64,000 nt of DNA from positions 62,001 through 126,000 of the forward strand of contig CAUQXI010000005.1 in the NCBI GenBank assembly GCA_963522145.1, written 5' to 3'. A program made the position numbers and the translations under genes. The notes beneath the pieces were generated by a model. That model saw nothing but the letters and a program-made list of their open reading frames with translations, was not told the DNA's origin and did not search any database. The DNA is from Mesorhizobium_B sp963522145 (lineage in GTDB: Bacteria > Pseudomonadota > Alphaproteobacteria > Rhizobiales > Rhizobiaceae). The first letter of the stretch is position 1, and each line of letters opens with the position of its first letter. This document shows, in pieces, positions 9,531 through 18,858 of the stretch.

Positions 9531-10024
9531 GTCTCGACAATCGGCCGACCTATTCCGGTGGCTGCCAGTGTGGCGCGGTACGCTTTCATATCGAGGGCGG
9601 GCTGCATGATGCCTCAATCTGTCATTGTCGCATGTGCCAGAAAGCGTTTGGCGCCTTCTATGCGCCGCTCGTGTCTGTGCGCGATGCAAAGCTGCAATGG
9701 ACTCGTGGGGAGCCCAAGCGCTTCCAGAGCTCCAACCATGTGCAGCGCGGCTTCTGCCCGGAATGCGGCACGCCGCTGACCTATGAGGCACCGGACGGCA
9801 TCGCTCTCGCGATCGGCGCCTTTGACGATCCGTCATCGCTCGCGCCCGTGATACAGTTCGGCGTCGAGGCCAAACTGCCCTTCGTGGATGACATTCCGCG
9901 CCTTCCAATCAGGGACACGATGGGAGACGTGGAGAATGCTCCATTCCTCACCGATCTCGAATCCTGTCAGCATCCTGACCATGACACCGACGGGTGGGTG
10001 CCACGCGGAGGACCCGGCTCATGA
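9527..10024 (+). CDS. GFA family (glutathione-dependent formaldehyde-activating-like) protein
   Basis: The 165-residue protein has the zinc-binding cysteine pattern of the GFA/CENP-V fold: GGCQCGAVRF near the N terminus, ICHCRMCQKAFGAF and GFCPECGTPL. Most members are not true Gfa enzymes, so S-hydroxymethylglutathione formation should not be assumed. The start overlaps the cysS stop (ATGA) with GGGAGG 7 bases upstream. Its own stop overlaps the start of the peptidase gene in the same way. The three genes are therefore one tightly coupled unit, though no common pathway is obvious. Confidence 0.9.
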
Positions 10025-10977
10025 GTGAAGGGCTTCGCACGCTCTATCCCCCGATCGAACCCTATGCGAGCGGCATGCTCGATGTGGGCGATGGCCACCG
10101 CATCTATTGGGAGCGCATCGGAACGCCCGGCGCGAAGCCGGCTGTCTTTCTGCATGGCGGGCCGGGCGCGGGATGCAGCGCGCATCACCGGCAGCTGTTC
10201 GATCCCAAGCTCTATGACGTGCTGCTCTTCGACCAGCGCGGCTGCGGGCGTTCGACCCCGCATGCCGAGCTTGAGGCGAACACCACATGGCACCTCGTGG
10301 CCGACATCGAGCGGCTGCGCGAAATGGCGGGCGTCGAGGAGTGGCTGGTCTTCGGCGGCTCATGGGGCTCGACCCTCGCGCTGGCCTATGCGGAGAAGCA
10401 TCCCGAGCGCGTGAGCGAGCTGATCGTGCGCGGCATCTATACGCTGACCCAGGCCGAACTCAGCTGGTATTACCAGTTCGGCGTCTCGGAAATGTTTCCC
10501 GACAAATGGGAGCGTTTTCTCGCGCCGATCCCCGAGGCTGAGCGCGGCGATCTCATGGCAGCCTATCGCAAGCGTCTGACCGGTGTCGACCGGCAGGCGC
10601 AGGTGGAGGCTGCCAAGGTGTGGAGCCTGTGGGAAGGCGAAACCATCACGCTTCTGCCAGATGCTTATGTCTCGTCGCATCATGCGGAAGACGAGTTCGC
10701 CCTGGCCTTCGCGCGCATCGAAAACCATTACTTCGTTCATGCCGGGTGGCTGGAGGAAGGTCAGCTGATCCGCGATGCGGGCCGCCTGCGCGACATTCCC
10801 GGCGTGATCGTTCACGGTCGCTACGACATGCCGTGCCCGCTGCGCTATGCCTGGGAGTTGCACAAGGCTTGGCCCGCGGCGGAGTTTCACATCATCGAAG
10901 GGGCGGGGCATGCCTTTTCGGAGCCGGGCATCCTCGATCGGCTTCTGCGCGCCACCGACCAGTTCGCTCACTCGTAG
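10021..10977 (+). CDS. pip: Proline iminopeptidase (alpha/beta hydrolase)
   Basis: This 318-residue alpha/beta-hydrolase has the oxyanion motif HGGPGAG and the nucleophile elbow GGSWGS (Ser at about residue 114). The remaining triad residues are Asp in HGRYDMPCP (about 270) and His in GAGHAFSEPG (about 299). It matches peptidase family S33, which removes N-terminal proline from peptides in the cytoplasm. The characteristic cap segment KRLTGVD is also present. GGAGG 9 bases before the ATG at 10021 decides the start. It is the last gene of the cysS operon. Confidence 0.93.
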   Translation: MSEGLRTLYPPIEPYASGMLDVGDGHRIYWERIGTPGAKPAVFLHGGPGAGCSAHHRQLFDPKLYDVLLFDQRGCGRSTPHAELEANTTWHLVADIERLREMAGVEEWLVFGGSWGSTLALAYAEKHPERVSELIVRGIYTLTQAELSWYYQFGVSEMFPDKWERFLAPIPEAERGDLMAAYRKRLTGVDRQAQVEAAKVWSLWEGETITLLPDAYVSSHHAEDEFALAFARIENHYFVHAGWLEEGQLIRDAGRLRDIPGVIVHGRYDMPCPLRYAWELHKAWPAAEFHIIEGAGHAFSEPGILDRLLRATDQFAHS

Positions 10978-10986
10978 CTGCAAGCG

Positions 10987-12603
10987 ATGGCCAAGGAACG
11001 TCTCTTCCTGTTCGATACCACGCTGCGCGACGGGCAGCAGACGCCGGGCATCGACTTTTCGCTGGAAGACAAGATCGCGGTCGCCGGAATGCTGGACCGC
11101 TTCGGCCTCGATTATGTCGAAGGCGGCTATCCCGGCGCTAATCCGCTGGACACGGCGTTCTTCAACCAAAAGCGAACGAGCCGCGCGAAGTTCACTGCCT
11201 TTGGCATGACCAAGCGCGTCGGTGTCTCGGCGTCCAACGATCCCGGACTGGCCACGCTGCTGCGTGCCTCTGCCGATGCCATCTGCTTCGTTGCCAAGAG
11301 CTGGGACTACCATGTGCGCGTGGCTCTCGGCTGCTCGGACGAAGAGAACCTCGACGCCATCCGCGCTTCCGTGGAAGTAGCCGTCGCGAGCGGCCGTGAA
11401 GCGCTGGTGGATTGCGAGCACTTCTTCGACGGCTTCAAGGCGAACCCGACCTATGCGCTCGCTTGCGCCCGCACGGCCTACCAAGCCGGCGCGCGCTGGG
11501 TCGTGCTGTGCGATACGAACGGCGGAACGCTGCCATCTGAGGTGCGCGTCATCGTCGAGCAGATCATCGCGTCCGGTATCGACGGCGCGCGGCTTGGCAT
11601 TCATGCCCATGACGATACGGGGCAGGCGGTGGCAAATTCCCTCGCCGCCGTGGAGGCGGGTGTACGCCAGATCCAAGGAACGCTGAACGGCATCGGCGAG
11701 CGTTGCGGAAACGCCAATCTGGTGACGCTGATCCCGACCCTGATGCTGAAGCCGGGCTTTGCCGAACGCTTCGAAACCGGCATCTCGCAGGAGGCGCTGG
11801 AAGGCATCACCCAGCTTTCCCGCTCCTTTGACGAATTGCTGAACCGCGCGCCAGAGCCGCAGATGCCCTATGTCGGCAGTTCAGCCTTCGCCACAAAGGC
11901 CGGCATCCATGCCTCCGCCATCCTGAAGGATCCGGCCACCTACGAGCATGTCGCGCCGGAAGCGGTGGGCAACCGTCGTCGCGTGATGGTGTCCGACCAG
12001 GGCGGCAAGGCGAACTTCGTCGCCGAGCTGAAGCGGCGCGGCATCGCGATCCCGGCGAGCGGGGGGAAGCTCGACGCCCTGGTGGCGACCGTCAAGGAGC
12101 GCGAGGCGGATGGCTACGCCTATGAAGGCGCGGATGCGAGCTTCGAGCTGCTTGCGCGGCGGATGCTCGACACCGTGCCCGAGTTCTTCCGCGTCACGAG
12201 CTTCCGCTGCATGGTCGAGCGCCGCTTCGATGCCAACGGCGCGCTCCGAACCGTGTCGGAAGCGATCGTGAAGGTCGTGGTGGACGGCGAAGAGCGCATG
12301 TCCGTCGCTGAGGGGCATGGGCCAGTCAATGCGCTGGATCTGGCGCTGCGCAAGGATCTCGGCAAGTTCCAGCGCGACATCGCCGACCTCGAGCTTGCGG
12401 ATTATAAGGTCCGCATCCTCAATGGCGGCACGGAGGCGATTACCCGCGTGCTGATTGAATCGCGCGACAGCAGCGGCGCGCGCTGGTGGACGGTGGGCGT
12501 TTCGGACAACATCATCGATGCGTCGTTCCAGGCGCTGATGGATTCCATCGTCTTCAAGCTCATGAAGAATCGCGAGATGGCGGGCCTCGTGGCTGCCGAG
12601 TGA
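10987..12603 (+). CDS. cimA: Citramalate synthase
   Basis: The 538-residue protein belongs to the isopropylmalate/homocitrate/citramalate synthase family. LFDTTLRDGQQTPGI lies at the N terminus and the metal-binding GIHAHDDTGQAVANS at about residues 202-216. A C-terminal LeuA-type dimer/allosteric domain follows (about 405-530). It best fits the CimA type, which condenses acetyl-CoA with pyruvate to (R)-citramalate, opening a threonine-independent route to isoleucine. The C-terminal domain suggests feedback control, probably by isoleucine (family knowledge). It follows pip by 9 bases and may be partly co-transcribed. The ribosome binding site is weak. Confidence 0.92.
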   Translation: MAKERLFLFDTTLRDGQQTPGIDFSLEDKIAVAGMLDRFGLDYVEGGYPGANPLDTAFFNQKRTSRAKFTAFGMTKRVGVSASNDPGLATLLRASADAICFVAKSWDYHVRVALGCSDEENLDAIRASVEVAVASGREALVDCEHFFDGFKANPTYALACARTAYQAGARWVVLCDTNGGTLPSEVRVIVEQIIASGIDGARLGIHAHDDTGQAVANSLAAVEAGVRQIQGTLNGIGERCGNANLVTLIPTLMLKPGFAERFETGISQEALEGITQLSRSFDELLNRAPEPQMPYVGSSAFATKAGIHASAILKDPATYEHVAPEAVGNRRRVMVSDQGGKANFVAELKRRGIAIPASGGKLDALVATVKEREADGYAYEGADASFELLARRMLDTVPEFFRVTSFRCMVERRFDANGALRTVSEAIVKVVVDGEERMSVAEGHGPVNALDLALRKDLGKFQRDIADLELADYKVRILNGGTEAITRVLIESRDSSGARWWTVGVSDNIIDASFQALMDSIVFKLMKNREMAGLVAAE

Positions 12604-12704
12604 CGCCGAACGAACATTGATCGGTTCATCAGCGCTTTTCACTGGATCGCCTGCTTTCCCGCGCGCAAGGACCGGCCCATGCTTCTTCCAGTGATTCGCC
12701 ACCT

Positions 12705-13616
12705 ATGACTGCCGCAACTAACGGCCGGGTTGAGATCGCTGGGGGCAACGAGGCGCGCGCCGGATTCGGCTACGCGCTTACGGCCTATCTGCTGTGGGGC
12801 TTCCTTCCCTTCTATTTGAAAGCGGTGGCTCATATCCCCGCAGTGGAGGTCGTGGCGCACCGGATCCTATGGTCGCTGCCTCTCGCGGCTCTCGCGATCC
12901 TTGCAGGCGGACGGGGAGGCGATCTCCGCCAGGCGCTGAGAAGCCCGAGGATGATCGGCATGGGTGCCCTCATGGCGGCGGTTCTCACCGTTAACTGGAG
13001 CATCTATGTCTGGGCGATCGGTTCGGGCCACGCAGTGGAAGGCGCTCTCGGCTACTATATCAATCCGTTGTTCAGCGTGTTCCTCGCGGCAGTGATTGTC
13101 GGCGAGAAGCTGAAGGGCGCGCAGATCGTTGCCATTGCCATCGCCGCCCTGGCCGTCGGTATCCTGGGTTGGGAAACCGGTGGACTGCCTTGGGTTTCGC
13201 TCGGACTTGCGGGCAGCTGGGGGGTCTATGCCCTTCTGAAGAAGATGCTTCCCATCGGTCCGAACGAAGGCTTCTTTCTTGAGGTTCTGCTTCTCGCCCC
13301 GTTTGCGGCGGGTTGCCTGGCCTGGATCATGCTGACGACCGGCGGCCATTTCGGGCCTACTGGATGGGCCGACATCGTCCTCCTGATGCTTTCAGGCGCA
13401 GTGACGGCCGTCCCTCTGATGCTCTACGCCAACGGCGCCAAGCGCATGAAGCTGTCGACCATCGCGGTGATGCAATATATCGCCCCGACAATGGTGTTCC
13501 TGATCGCGGTCTTTGTCTTTCACGAACCGTTCAGCGCCGCGCATGGCGTCGCGTTTGCGCTGATCTGGACCTCCCTCGCCATCTATACCTGGTCGATGTT
13601 CCGCAGCCGGAGCTGA
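12705..13616 (+). CDS. rarD: EamA/RarD family transporter
   Basis: The 303-residue protein is predicted to have ten membrane helices arranged as two EamA repeats. The N terminus GYALTAYLLWGFLPFYLK and the segments VEVVAHRILWSLPLAA and VNWSIYVWAIGSGHAVEGALGYYINP are typical of RarD. Family members belong to the drug/metabolite transporter superfamily in the inner membrane. The substrate of RarD (named from a chloramphenicol-sensitivity phenotype) is not well defined. The gene stands alone, 101 bp after cimA, and converges with the LOG-family gene. Confidence 0.93.
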   Translation: MTAATNGRVEIAGGNEARAGFGYALTAYLLWGFLPFYLKAVAHIPAVEVVAHRILWSLPLAALAILAGGRGGDLRQALRSPRMIGMGALMAAVLTVNWSIYVWAIGSGHAVEGALGYYINPLFSVFLAAVIVGEKLKGAQIVAIAIAALAVGILGWETGGLPWVSLGLAGSWGVYALLKKMLPIGPNEGFFLEVLLLAPFAAGCLAWIMLTTGGHFGPTGWADIVLLMLSGAVTAVPLMLYANGAKRMKLSTIAVMQYIAPTMVFLIAVFVFHEPFSAAHGVAFALIWTSLAIYTWSMFRSRS

Positions 13617-13623
13617 TCCCGGA

Positions 13624-14235
13624 TCACATCCTGCCGATCACCGTCGCGTCTCCCTCATCGGGCAGGCCGTCCGAAGCGCCCGCAGTCAGGAGGGCGGGAA
13701 CGATCGCATCGACATCATCGATCACCAGCGGCTGAACGAGGTGGCCGGTGTGAACGAAGCCCTCGGCGCGCATGTGATCGAGCAGCGCGAGCATCGGGGT
13801 CCAGAACCCCGCTATGTTCGCGAACACGATAGGCTTCCTGTGATGGCCGAGCTGGCTCCAGGTCATGATCTCCACGATCTCCTCCAGCGTTCCGATCCCG
13901 CCGGGCAGGGCGATGAATGCGTCGGAGCGCTCGAACATCAGATGCTTGCGCTCGTGCATGTTCTCCGTGACGACCGTCTCGTCGAGTTGTGCGAGCGCCG
14001 GCGCCGTCGCCTCGCGGTTAAGCAGAAAGCCTGGGATGATGCCGGTCACCTTCCCGCCGGCTTCCGTCGCCCCTCGCGCGACCGCGCCCATGATGCCCTT
14101 GGTTCCGCCGCCATAGACGAGCCGCAGCCCGGCTCCTGCGAGGTTTTGGCCAAGGCGAAGGCCGGCATCGACATAGACGTCGTCGCGTCCCGGGGATGAG
14201 CCGCAATAAACACACACTGAATTGATCTGGTTCAT
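13624..14235 (-). CDS. LOG family protein (cytokinin riboside 5'-monophosphate phosphoribohydrolase-like)
   Basis: The 203-residue Rossmann-like protein shows the LOG signature PGGIGTLEE (residues 111-119) and an upstream catalytic Arg in ENMHERKHLM. LVYGGGTKGIMGAVA fits the nucleotide-binding half. The TIGR00730 family hydrolyses nucleoside 5'-monophosphates at the N-glycosidic bond. In plants and some bacteria it releases free cytokinins, while in most bacteria the physiological substrate is unknown. It ends 7 bases from the converging rarD stop. Confidence 0.92.
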   Translation of the reverse strand: MNQINSVCVYCGSSPGRDDVYVDAGLRLGQNLAGAGLRLVYGGGTKGIMGAVARGATEAGGKVTGIIPGFLLNREATAPALAQLDETVVTENMHERKHLMFERSDAFIALPGGIGTLEEIVEIMTWSQLGHHRKPIVFANIAGFWTPMLALLDHMRAEGFVHTGHLVQPLVIDDVDAIVPALLTAGASDGLPDEGDATVIGRM

Positions 14236-14344
14236 GCGAAGCGGATTGGCGACAGCGCTCGTGTCTCGTCAAGTCTGTTCTAGCAATTCTTGTCGCGGCC
14301 GGGAAAAGAGGCTAGATCGGGAGCGGGGTTGAAGGGGAAGAACA

Positions 14345-16501
14345 ATGGCTATCAAGCCTTTGAAGATATTCCTGTTTGTGCTGGGAGGCACGGTTGCGGC
14401 GACAGCTGCTGCCTTTATGTCCGGCGGCATGGGCACGCAGGATCTCGCTTCGCCCTCGACCACGGGCCTCAACCTGACCACGCCGTCTGGCGAGCCCGCC
14501 GCGAAGGGCGGTCGATTGCAGGGCGAGCAGCCGGCATCCGGCGGCACATCGGTTGTGGCGCGGATCGGCGAGGGCGCGTCACAGGCCGGGCCGCAGGCGG
14601 GGAAATCGACGCAGCCGGTGGGGGGAAGCGCAGCGGGGCAAGCGGACACCGCTACGGGTGCCGCGCCCGCCACGGAACAGCGAGCGGCGCTGGCGCCCTC
14701 CACAACGCCGTCTGAGACACAAGCAGCGTCTCCGGCGAACGGGCATTCTGCTACGCTGTCCGAAGGCAACAACTCTCCTTCCAGCGGTGCCCCCAGCTTC
14801 GATGTGCTGCGTGTGGAGGGCGACGGGTCGACCGTCGTGGCCGGGCAGGCGGAGCCGGGCTCGGCAGTCACGCTTCAGCTTGGCGCGGCAGTTCTCGGCA
14901 GCGCCACGGCCGGAGCCGGCGGCGATTTCGTCATCGTGCTCGACCAGCCGCTGAAGCCGGGCGATCATCAGCTCTCGCTGTCGGCTGCCGGCAAAAACGG
15001 CGAGGTGAAGGCATCCACACAGACCGCAGTCGTGTCTGTGCCCGATCAACCATCGGGCCAGGTGCTGGCCATGGTGGAAGAACCCGGCCAGGCGAGTCGA
15101 TTGCTGACAGTCCCGGAGGCCGCGGGAAACTCGGCGAGTGGAGAAACAGCCGGACAGCAATCTTCGGCCTCGGCAGCGGGAAGTGTAGAGACGGGCGACG
15201 TGCCCGCGCAGTCGCCTTCCGTGCGAGAACAGTCGGCTGCTACGAGCAGCCAGACCGAAGTCTCGGAAGGCGGCCAGCACGAAGCAAACGGCGGCGAGCC
15301 TGACGCCAACTTGCAGCCTTCCGCTCCTGCAAGCAGTGCGAAGGGGGAGGCGGCGCAGGTCGATGCGGGAAGCGCAAAGGCAGGCTCGCAGGACGGGGAA
15401 ATCGCGTCGCTGGAGAAAACGGGTAACCCGGCGCTATCGTCTTCGGTTCTGCCGCGCTCAAACGGTGAGGTGTCATCTTCCGCGGTCGCGGTTCAGGCCG
15501 TCGAGATCGAGGGCAGCAAAATCTTTGTTGCCGGCAGTGCCGCGCCCGGCTCATCGATACGGGTTTATGCGGGCGCCAACCTTCTTGGCGACACGGTCAC
15601 CTCGGCTACCGGTCAATTTCTGGTCGAAGCGAACCGCGACCTGCCGGTCGGCAGCTATGTGGTGCGCGCTGATGTGATCGGCGCGAACGGCGAAGTGACA
15701 GCGCGTGCAGCCGTGCCGTTCGAGCGCGAGCCGGGCCAAGCCATCGCAGCCGTCGCGCCCGGGCTGACCGGAACGAGCACGCCGTCGGCTGTGGCAGAAA
15801 CTCAAGAAGTTCCCGTAAGCCAGCCCGAACAATCGGCGGTGGCAGGTCAACCGACCGGGGTCGCTAAGGCGTCGCCTTCTGAAGACGATAACGCGTTGGT
15901 GGCCGACAGGGCGCAGAACCAAGCGCCTGCTGCTGCCGGTCTCGCGGCTGACGCGGGGGGCAGGCAGGCTCCGTCCACAACATCTCCGGCGGGTGAACCC
16001 GCCGCCGCAGTGAACAGTGCGCAGACATCGCCTGTAGATGTTGCGGCTGAAGACAACGGCACTGTTGTCAGCAGCCAGCAGGGTGTCACGCAGGCTGACC
16101 CCAACGCGCCGACACTCGCGACGCAGGATCTCAGCGGAGGCACCTCGACCGCTGGCGCTCCTGCCGCGCCCGACGTTCCGAGCGCCGTTGGTGCCGCAAA
16201 CGAACAGGTCGCGGCAGCCGGCGATACTGCGCTTGCGCCGAGGCTTGAAAGCGTGAATGGCGCGGTGATCATCCGTCGCGGCGACAATCTCTGGCGCATC
16301 TCACGGCGGGTTTACGGTCGCGGCACGCGCTATTCCACCATCTATCTCGCCAACCATGACCAGATCCGGAACCCCGACCTCATCATGCCGGGCCAGATCT
16401 TTGCCGTGCCGAGCCGCTCCCAAGAGGGCGAGGCGGCCGACATGAAGGCAATGGGAGAACAGTCCGTCCCGGCGCCTGCTCCGACATCCGCAGAGAACTG
16501 A
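14345..16501 (+). CDS. LysM-domain protein with two Ig-like repeats and long disordered spacers
   Basis: The 718-residue product starts with a signal anchor (KIFLFVLGGTVAATAAAFMS), so most of it lies in the periplasm. Two related beta-rich modules are visible at about residues 150-215 and 380-450. They share the pattern VEG-x-V-AG-A-PGS-V-x-L/V-GA-LG-x-T. They are joined by long Ala/Ser/Gln/Pro-rich, probably disordered spacers. A single LysM domain (about 639-690, IRRGDNLWRISRRVYGRGTR then DQIRNPDLIMPGQIFAVP) ends the protein. LysM binds peptidoglycan GlcNAc. The role is likely structural or regulatory at the cell wall. AGGGGA 6 bases before the ATG supports the start. Confidence 0.9.
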   Translation: MAIKPLKIFLFVLGGTVAATAAAFMSGGMGTQDLASPSTTGLNLTTPSGEPAAKGGRLQGEQPASGGTSVVARIGEGASQAGPQAGKSTQPVGGSAAGQADTATGAAPATEQRAALAPSTTPSETQAASPANGHSATLSEGNNSPSSGAPSFDVLRVEGDGSTVVAGQAEPGSAVTLQLGAAVLGSATAGAGGDFVIVLDQPLKPGDHQLSLSAAGKNGEVKASTQTAVVSVPDQPSGQVLAMVEEPGQASRLLTVPEAAGNSASGETAGQQSSASAAGSVETGDVPAQSPSVREQSAATSSQTEVSEGGQHEANGGEPDANLQPSAPASSAKGEAAQVDAGSAKAGSQDGEIASLEKTGNPALSSSVLPRSNGEVSSSAVAVQAVEIEGSKIFVAGSAAPGSSIRVYAGANLLGDTVTSATGQFLVEANRDLPVGSYVVRADVIGANGEVTARAAVPFEREPGQAIAAVAPGLTGTSTPSAVAETQEVPVSQPEQSAVAGQPTGVAKASPSEDDNALVADRAQNQAPAAAGLAADAGGRQAPSTTSPAGEPAAAVNSAQTSPVDVAAEDNGTVVSSQQGVTQADPNAPTLATQDLSGGTSTAGAPAAPDVPSAVGAANEQVAAAGDTALAPRLESVNGAVIIRRGDNLWRISRRVYGRGTRYSTIYLANHDQIRNPDLIMPGQIFAVPSRSQEGEAADMKAMGEQSVPAPAPTSAEN

Positions 16502-16533
16502 TCAAACGGGCGCGGGGCTTGCCTGCCGTTCAT

Positions 16534-16560
16534 TCATCGTATATCGGCGATATACGATGA
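16534..16560. promoter_or_regulatory. Perfect inverted repeat, likely operator of the ArsR-type regulator
   Basis: Two 12-bp arms, TCATCGTATATC and GATATACGATGA, are exact reverse complements separated by GGC. The right arm contains the ATG of the arsR-like gene (16557-16559). AT-rich dyads of this shape at the start of their own gene are typical binding sites of ArsR/SmtB repressors, so autoregulation and control of the downstream exporter are likely. Confidence 0.75.
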
Positions 16561-16880
16561 AGTTGGCGCATTCTGAAGCGTTTGGGCATCTGCCTGAAGT
16601 GGATCATGCTGCGCGAGTAATGGCCGCGCTCGGCAATCCGCGACGGCTCGAAATCCTGCTTTGCTTGTCCAGCCAACAGTCGTGCTGCTGCGGCGATGTC
16701 GTTGGTCGGCTCGATCTTGCACAATCGACGGTGTCTCAGCACCTGAAAGTGCTGGTTGAGGCAGGCATCGTGCGCGTTCGACCAGATGGGCAACGCTCGC
16801 GCTATGAGATCGACACGGACGCCCTATCTTCTGCTGCTGAAATGATTGCCTCTTTGCGCGCTGCCTGCGCCCGAAACTGA
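16557..16880 (+). CDS. ArsR/SmtB family metalloregulator
   Basis: The 107-residue winged-helix protein has the ArsR pattern AALGNPRRLEILLCL, followed by a recognition helix LAQSTVSQHLKVLVEAGIV and the wing VRPDGQRSRYEI. Three consecutive cysteines (C43-C45, in QSCCCGDVV) sit where ArsR/CadC-type sensors place their thiolate ligands. A thiophilic metal or metalloid, or a reactive thiol signal, is therefore the probable inducer. No ribosome binding site precedes the ATG, which lies inside the operator palindrome, so a very short leader or leaderless message is possible. The exporter gene starts 8 bases after its stop. Confidence 0.9.
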   Translation: MKLAHSEAFGHLPEVDHAARVMAALGNPRRLEILLCLSSQQSCCCGDVVGRLDLAQSTVSQHLKVLVEAGIVRVRPDGQRSRYEIDTDALSSAAEMIASLRAACARN

Positions 16881-16888
16881 AAGCCTCC

Positions 16889-18775
16889 ATGACAACGAAG
16901 ACCGTCTCGGCGGAGAACGGCTCCACGTTCCGCACGCTCCTGAACCTGTGGGAGTATATGTGGCCTTCCGGGCGACCGGATTTGAAGACCCGTGTCGTCC
17001 TTGCGACCTTCTTCCTGGTGGTCGCGAAGGTCGTGCTGATCGGCGTTCCCTATTTCTTCAAATGGGCAACCGACGCGCTTGCCGGCGAGCCGCAGGGGCT
17101 GCCGGCACTGCCGCCATTCCTGCTCGCGCCCGTCGCGCTGGTGATCGGCTACAATGTCGTGCGGATCGTCCAGTGGGGCTTCAACCAGTTGCGCGACGCG
17201 CTGTTCGCAAGCGTCGGCCAACATGCCGTTCGGCAGCTTGCCTTCAAGACCTTCGTGCACATGCACGAGCTTTCCCTGAGATTCCATCTCGAGCGCCGCA
17301 CGGGCGGCCTGTCGCGCGTCATCGAGCGCGGCACGAAGGGCATTGAAACGATCGTCCGCTTCACCATTCTCAATTCGCTTCCGACCGTGCTGGAATTCGC
17401 CCTGACGGCTGCGATCTTCGCCTTTGCCTATGGCTGGATCTATGTGGCGGTCATCGCGCTGACGGTGCTAGCCTATGTCTGGTTCACCATCCGGGCGAGC
17501 GACTGGCGCATCACCATTCGCCAGGAGCAGAACGAGTCCGACACGGATGCGAATACGAAGGCGATTGACTCGCTGCTGAACTTCGAAACCGTCAAATATT
17601 TTAACAATGAACGGATGGAAGCAGAGCGGTTCGACCGCTCGATGGCGCGCTACGAAGTAGCCGCGACGAAGGGCTGGACGTCGCTCGGCTGGCTCAACTT
17701 CGGGCAGGGCGTAATCTTCGGCATCGGCATGACGGTCGCGATGGTGCTGTCCGCACGCGAGGTAATGGCCGGAACGCAAACGGTCGGCGATTTCGTGTTC
17801 ATCAACACGATGCTGATGCAGCTTTCCGTGCCGCTCAACTTCATTGGCTTCATCTATCGCGAGGTGCGGCAGGGGCTGACGGACATCGAGCAGATGTTCG
17901 ACCTTCTCGACGTGCCGCAGGAGGTGGTGGACGTACCCGCTGCGCGGCCCCTTCTTGTTACCGAGGGTCACGTCGAATTCCGCAACGTGTCGTTCGCCTA
18001 TGATCCGGCGCGCGCCATCCTGCGCGATGTGAGCTTTTCCGTGCCGCCGGGCAGGACGGTCGCGATCGTCGGTCCGTCCGGTGCGGGCAAATCCACCATC
18101 TCGCGCCTTCTGTTCCGCTTCTACGACATCCAGGGCGGTGCGATCCTGATCGACGGCCAGAATATCGCCGAGGTCCACCAGGAGAGCCTGCGTCAGGCGA
18201 TCGGCATGGTTCCGCAGGATACCGTCCTGTTCAACGACACCATCGCCTACAATATTCGCTATGGCCGCATGGATGCGAGCGACGAGGAACTGGCGCGTGC
18301 CGCCGATCTCGCGCAGATCGGCCCCTTCATCGAGCGTCTCCCCGAGGGCTATGACGCCATGGTCGGCGAGCGCGGCCTCAAGCTGTCGGGCGGCGAGAAG
18401 CAGCGCGTCGCGATCGCGCGCACGATCCTGAAGGCGCCGCCAATCCTCATGCTGGACGAGGCGACCTCCGCGCTCGATACGCATACGGAGCAGGAAATCC
18501 AAGCCGCGCTCGACATGGTCAGCCAAGGGCGCACAACCATCGTCATAGCCCACAGGCTCTCGACGGTGATCAGTGCGGACGAGATCATCGTGCTCAAGGA
18601 GGGCGAGATCGCGGAACGCGGAACGCATAATCAACTACTCGCAGCGGACGGGCTTTATGCGTCCATGTGGCAGCGCCAGCGTGAGGCGACGGAGGCCGAG
18701 GAACGCCTCCGCATTGCGCGCGAAGCGGACGACCTGGGGTACGTGGTGCGAAAGCAGCCTGCCGGCGTGCCATGA
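16889..18775 (+). CDS. atm1: ATM1-type ABC transporter (fused permease and ATPase)
   Basis: The 628-residue half-transporter has six membrane helices (about 30-340). The ATPase domain carries Walker A GPSGAGKST (about 394-402), signature LSGGEKQR (about 500), Walker B ILMLDEATSALD and the H-loop TIVIAHRLSTV. The permease carries the Atm1-like segments LNFETVKYFNNE and LGWLNFGQG. Bacterial Atm1 proteins form homodimers in the inner membrane and export glutathione conjugates, including metal-glutathione complexes. Location 8 bases behind a Cys-rich ArsR-type regulator fits metal or thiol detoxification. The start has only a weak ribosome binding site, consistent with coupling to arsR. Confidence 0.93.
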   Translation: MTTKTVSAENGSTFRTLLNLWEYMWPSGRPDLKTRVVLATFFLVVAKVVLIGVPYFFKWATDALAGEPQGLPALPPFLLAPVALVIGYNVVRIVQWGFNQLRDALFASVGQHAVRQLAFKTFVHMHELSLRFHLERRTGGLSRVIERGTKGIETIVRFTILNSLPTVLEFALTAAIFAFAYGWIYVAVIALTVLAYVWFTIRASDWRITIRQEQNESDTDANTKAIDSLLNFETVKYFNNERMEAERFDRSMARYEVAATKGWTSLGWLNFGQGVIFGIGMTVAMVLSAREVMAGTQTVGDFVFINTMLMQLSVPLNFIGFIYREVRQGLTDIEQMFDLLDVPQEVVDVPAARPLLVTEGHVEFRNVSFAYDPARAILRDVSFSVPPGRTVAIVGPSGAGKSTISRLLFRFYDIQGGAILIDGQNIAEVHQESLRQAIGMVPQDTVLFNDTIAYNIRYGRMDASDEELARAADLAQIGPFIERLPEGYDAMVGERGLKLSGGEKQRVAIARTILKAPPILMLDEATSALDTHTEQEIQAALDMVSQGRTTIVIAHRLSTVISADEIIVLKEGEIAERGTHNQLLAADGLYASMWQRQREATEAEERLRIAREADDLGYVVRKQPAGVP

Positions 18776-18858
18776 TCGCCCGCCGGTCATCGCGCATTGC
18801 GACGCGCCGATCCATTGTCTAAGGACAGGCTCCGAAAAGCTGGAGCCGACCACGGGCG

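Noticed and set aside
10360..11676. Minus-strand frame of 438 codons across pip and cimA
   Set aside because: It covers the 3' part of one real gene and the 5' part of another, and shows the composition of an antisense shadow.
17468..18634. Minus-strand frame of 388 codons opposite the ATM1 transporter
   Set aside because: The sense strand encodes all ABC motifs; the antisense frame has none and no ribosome binding site.
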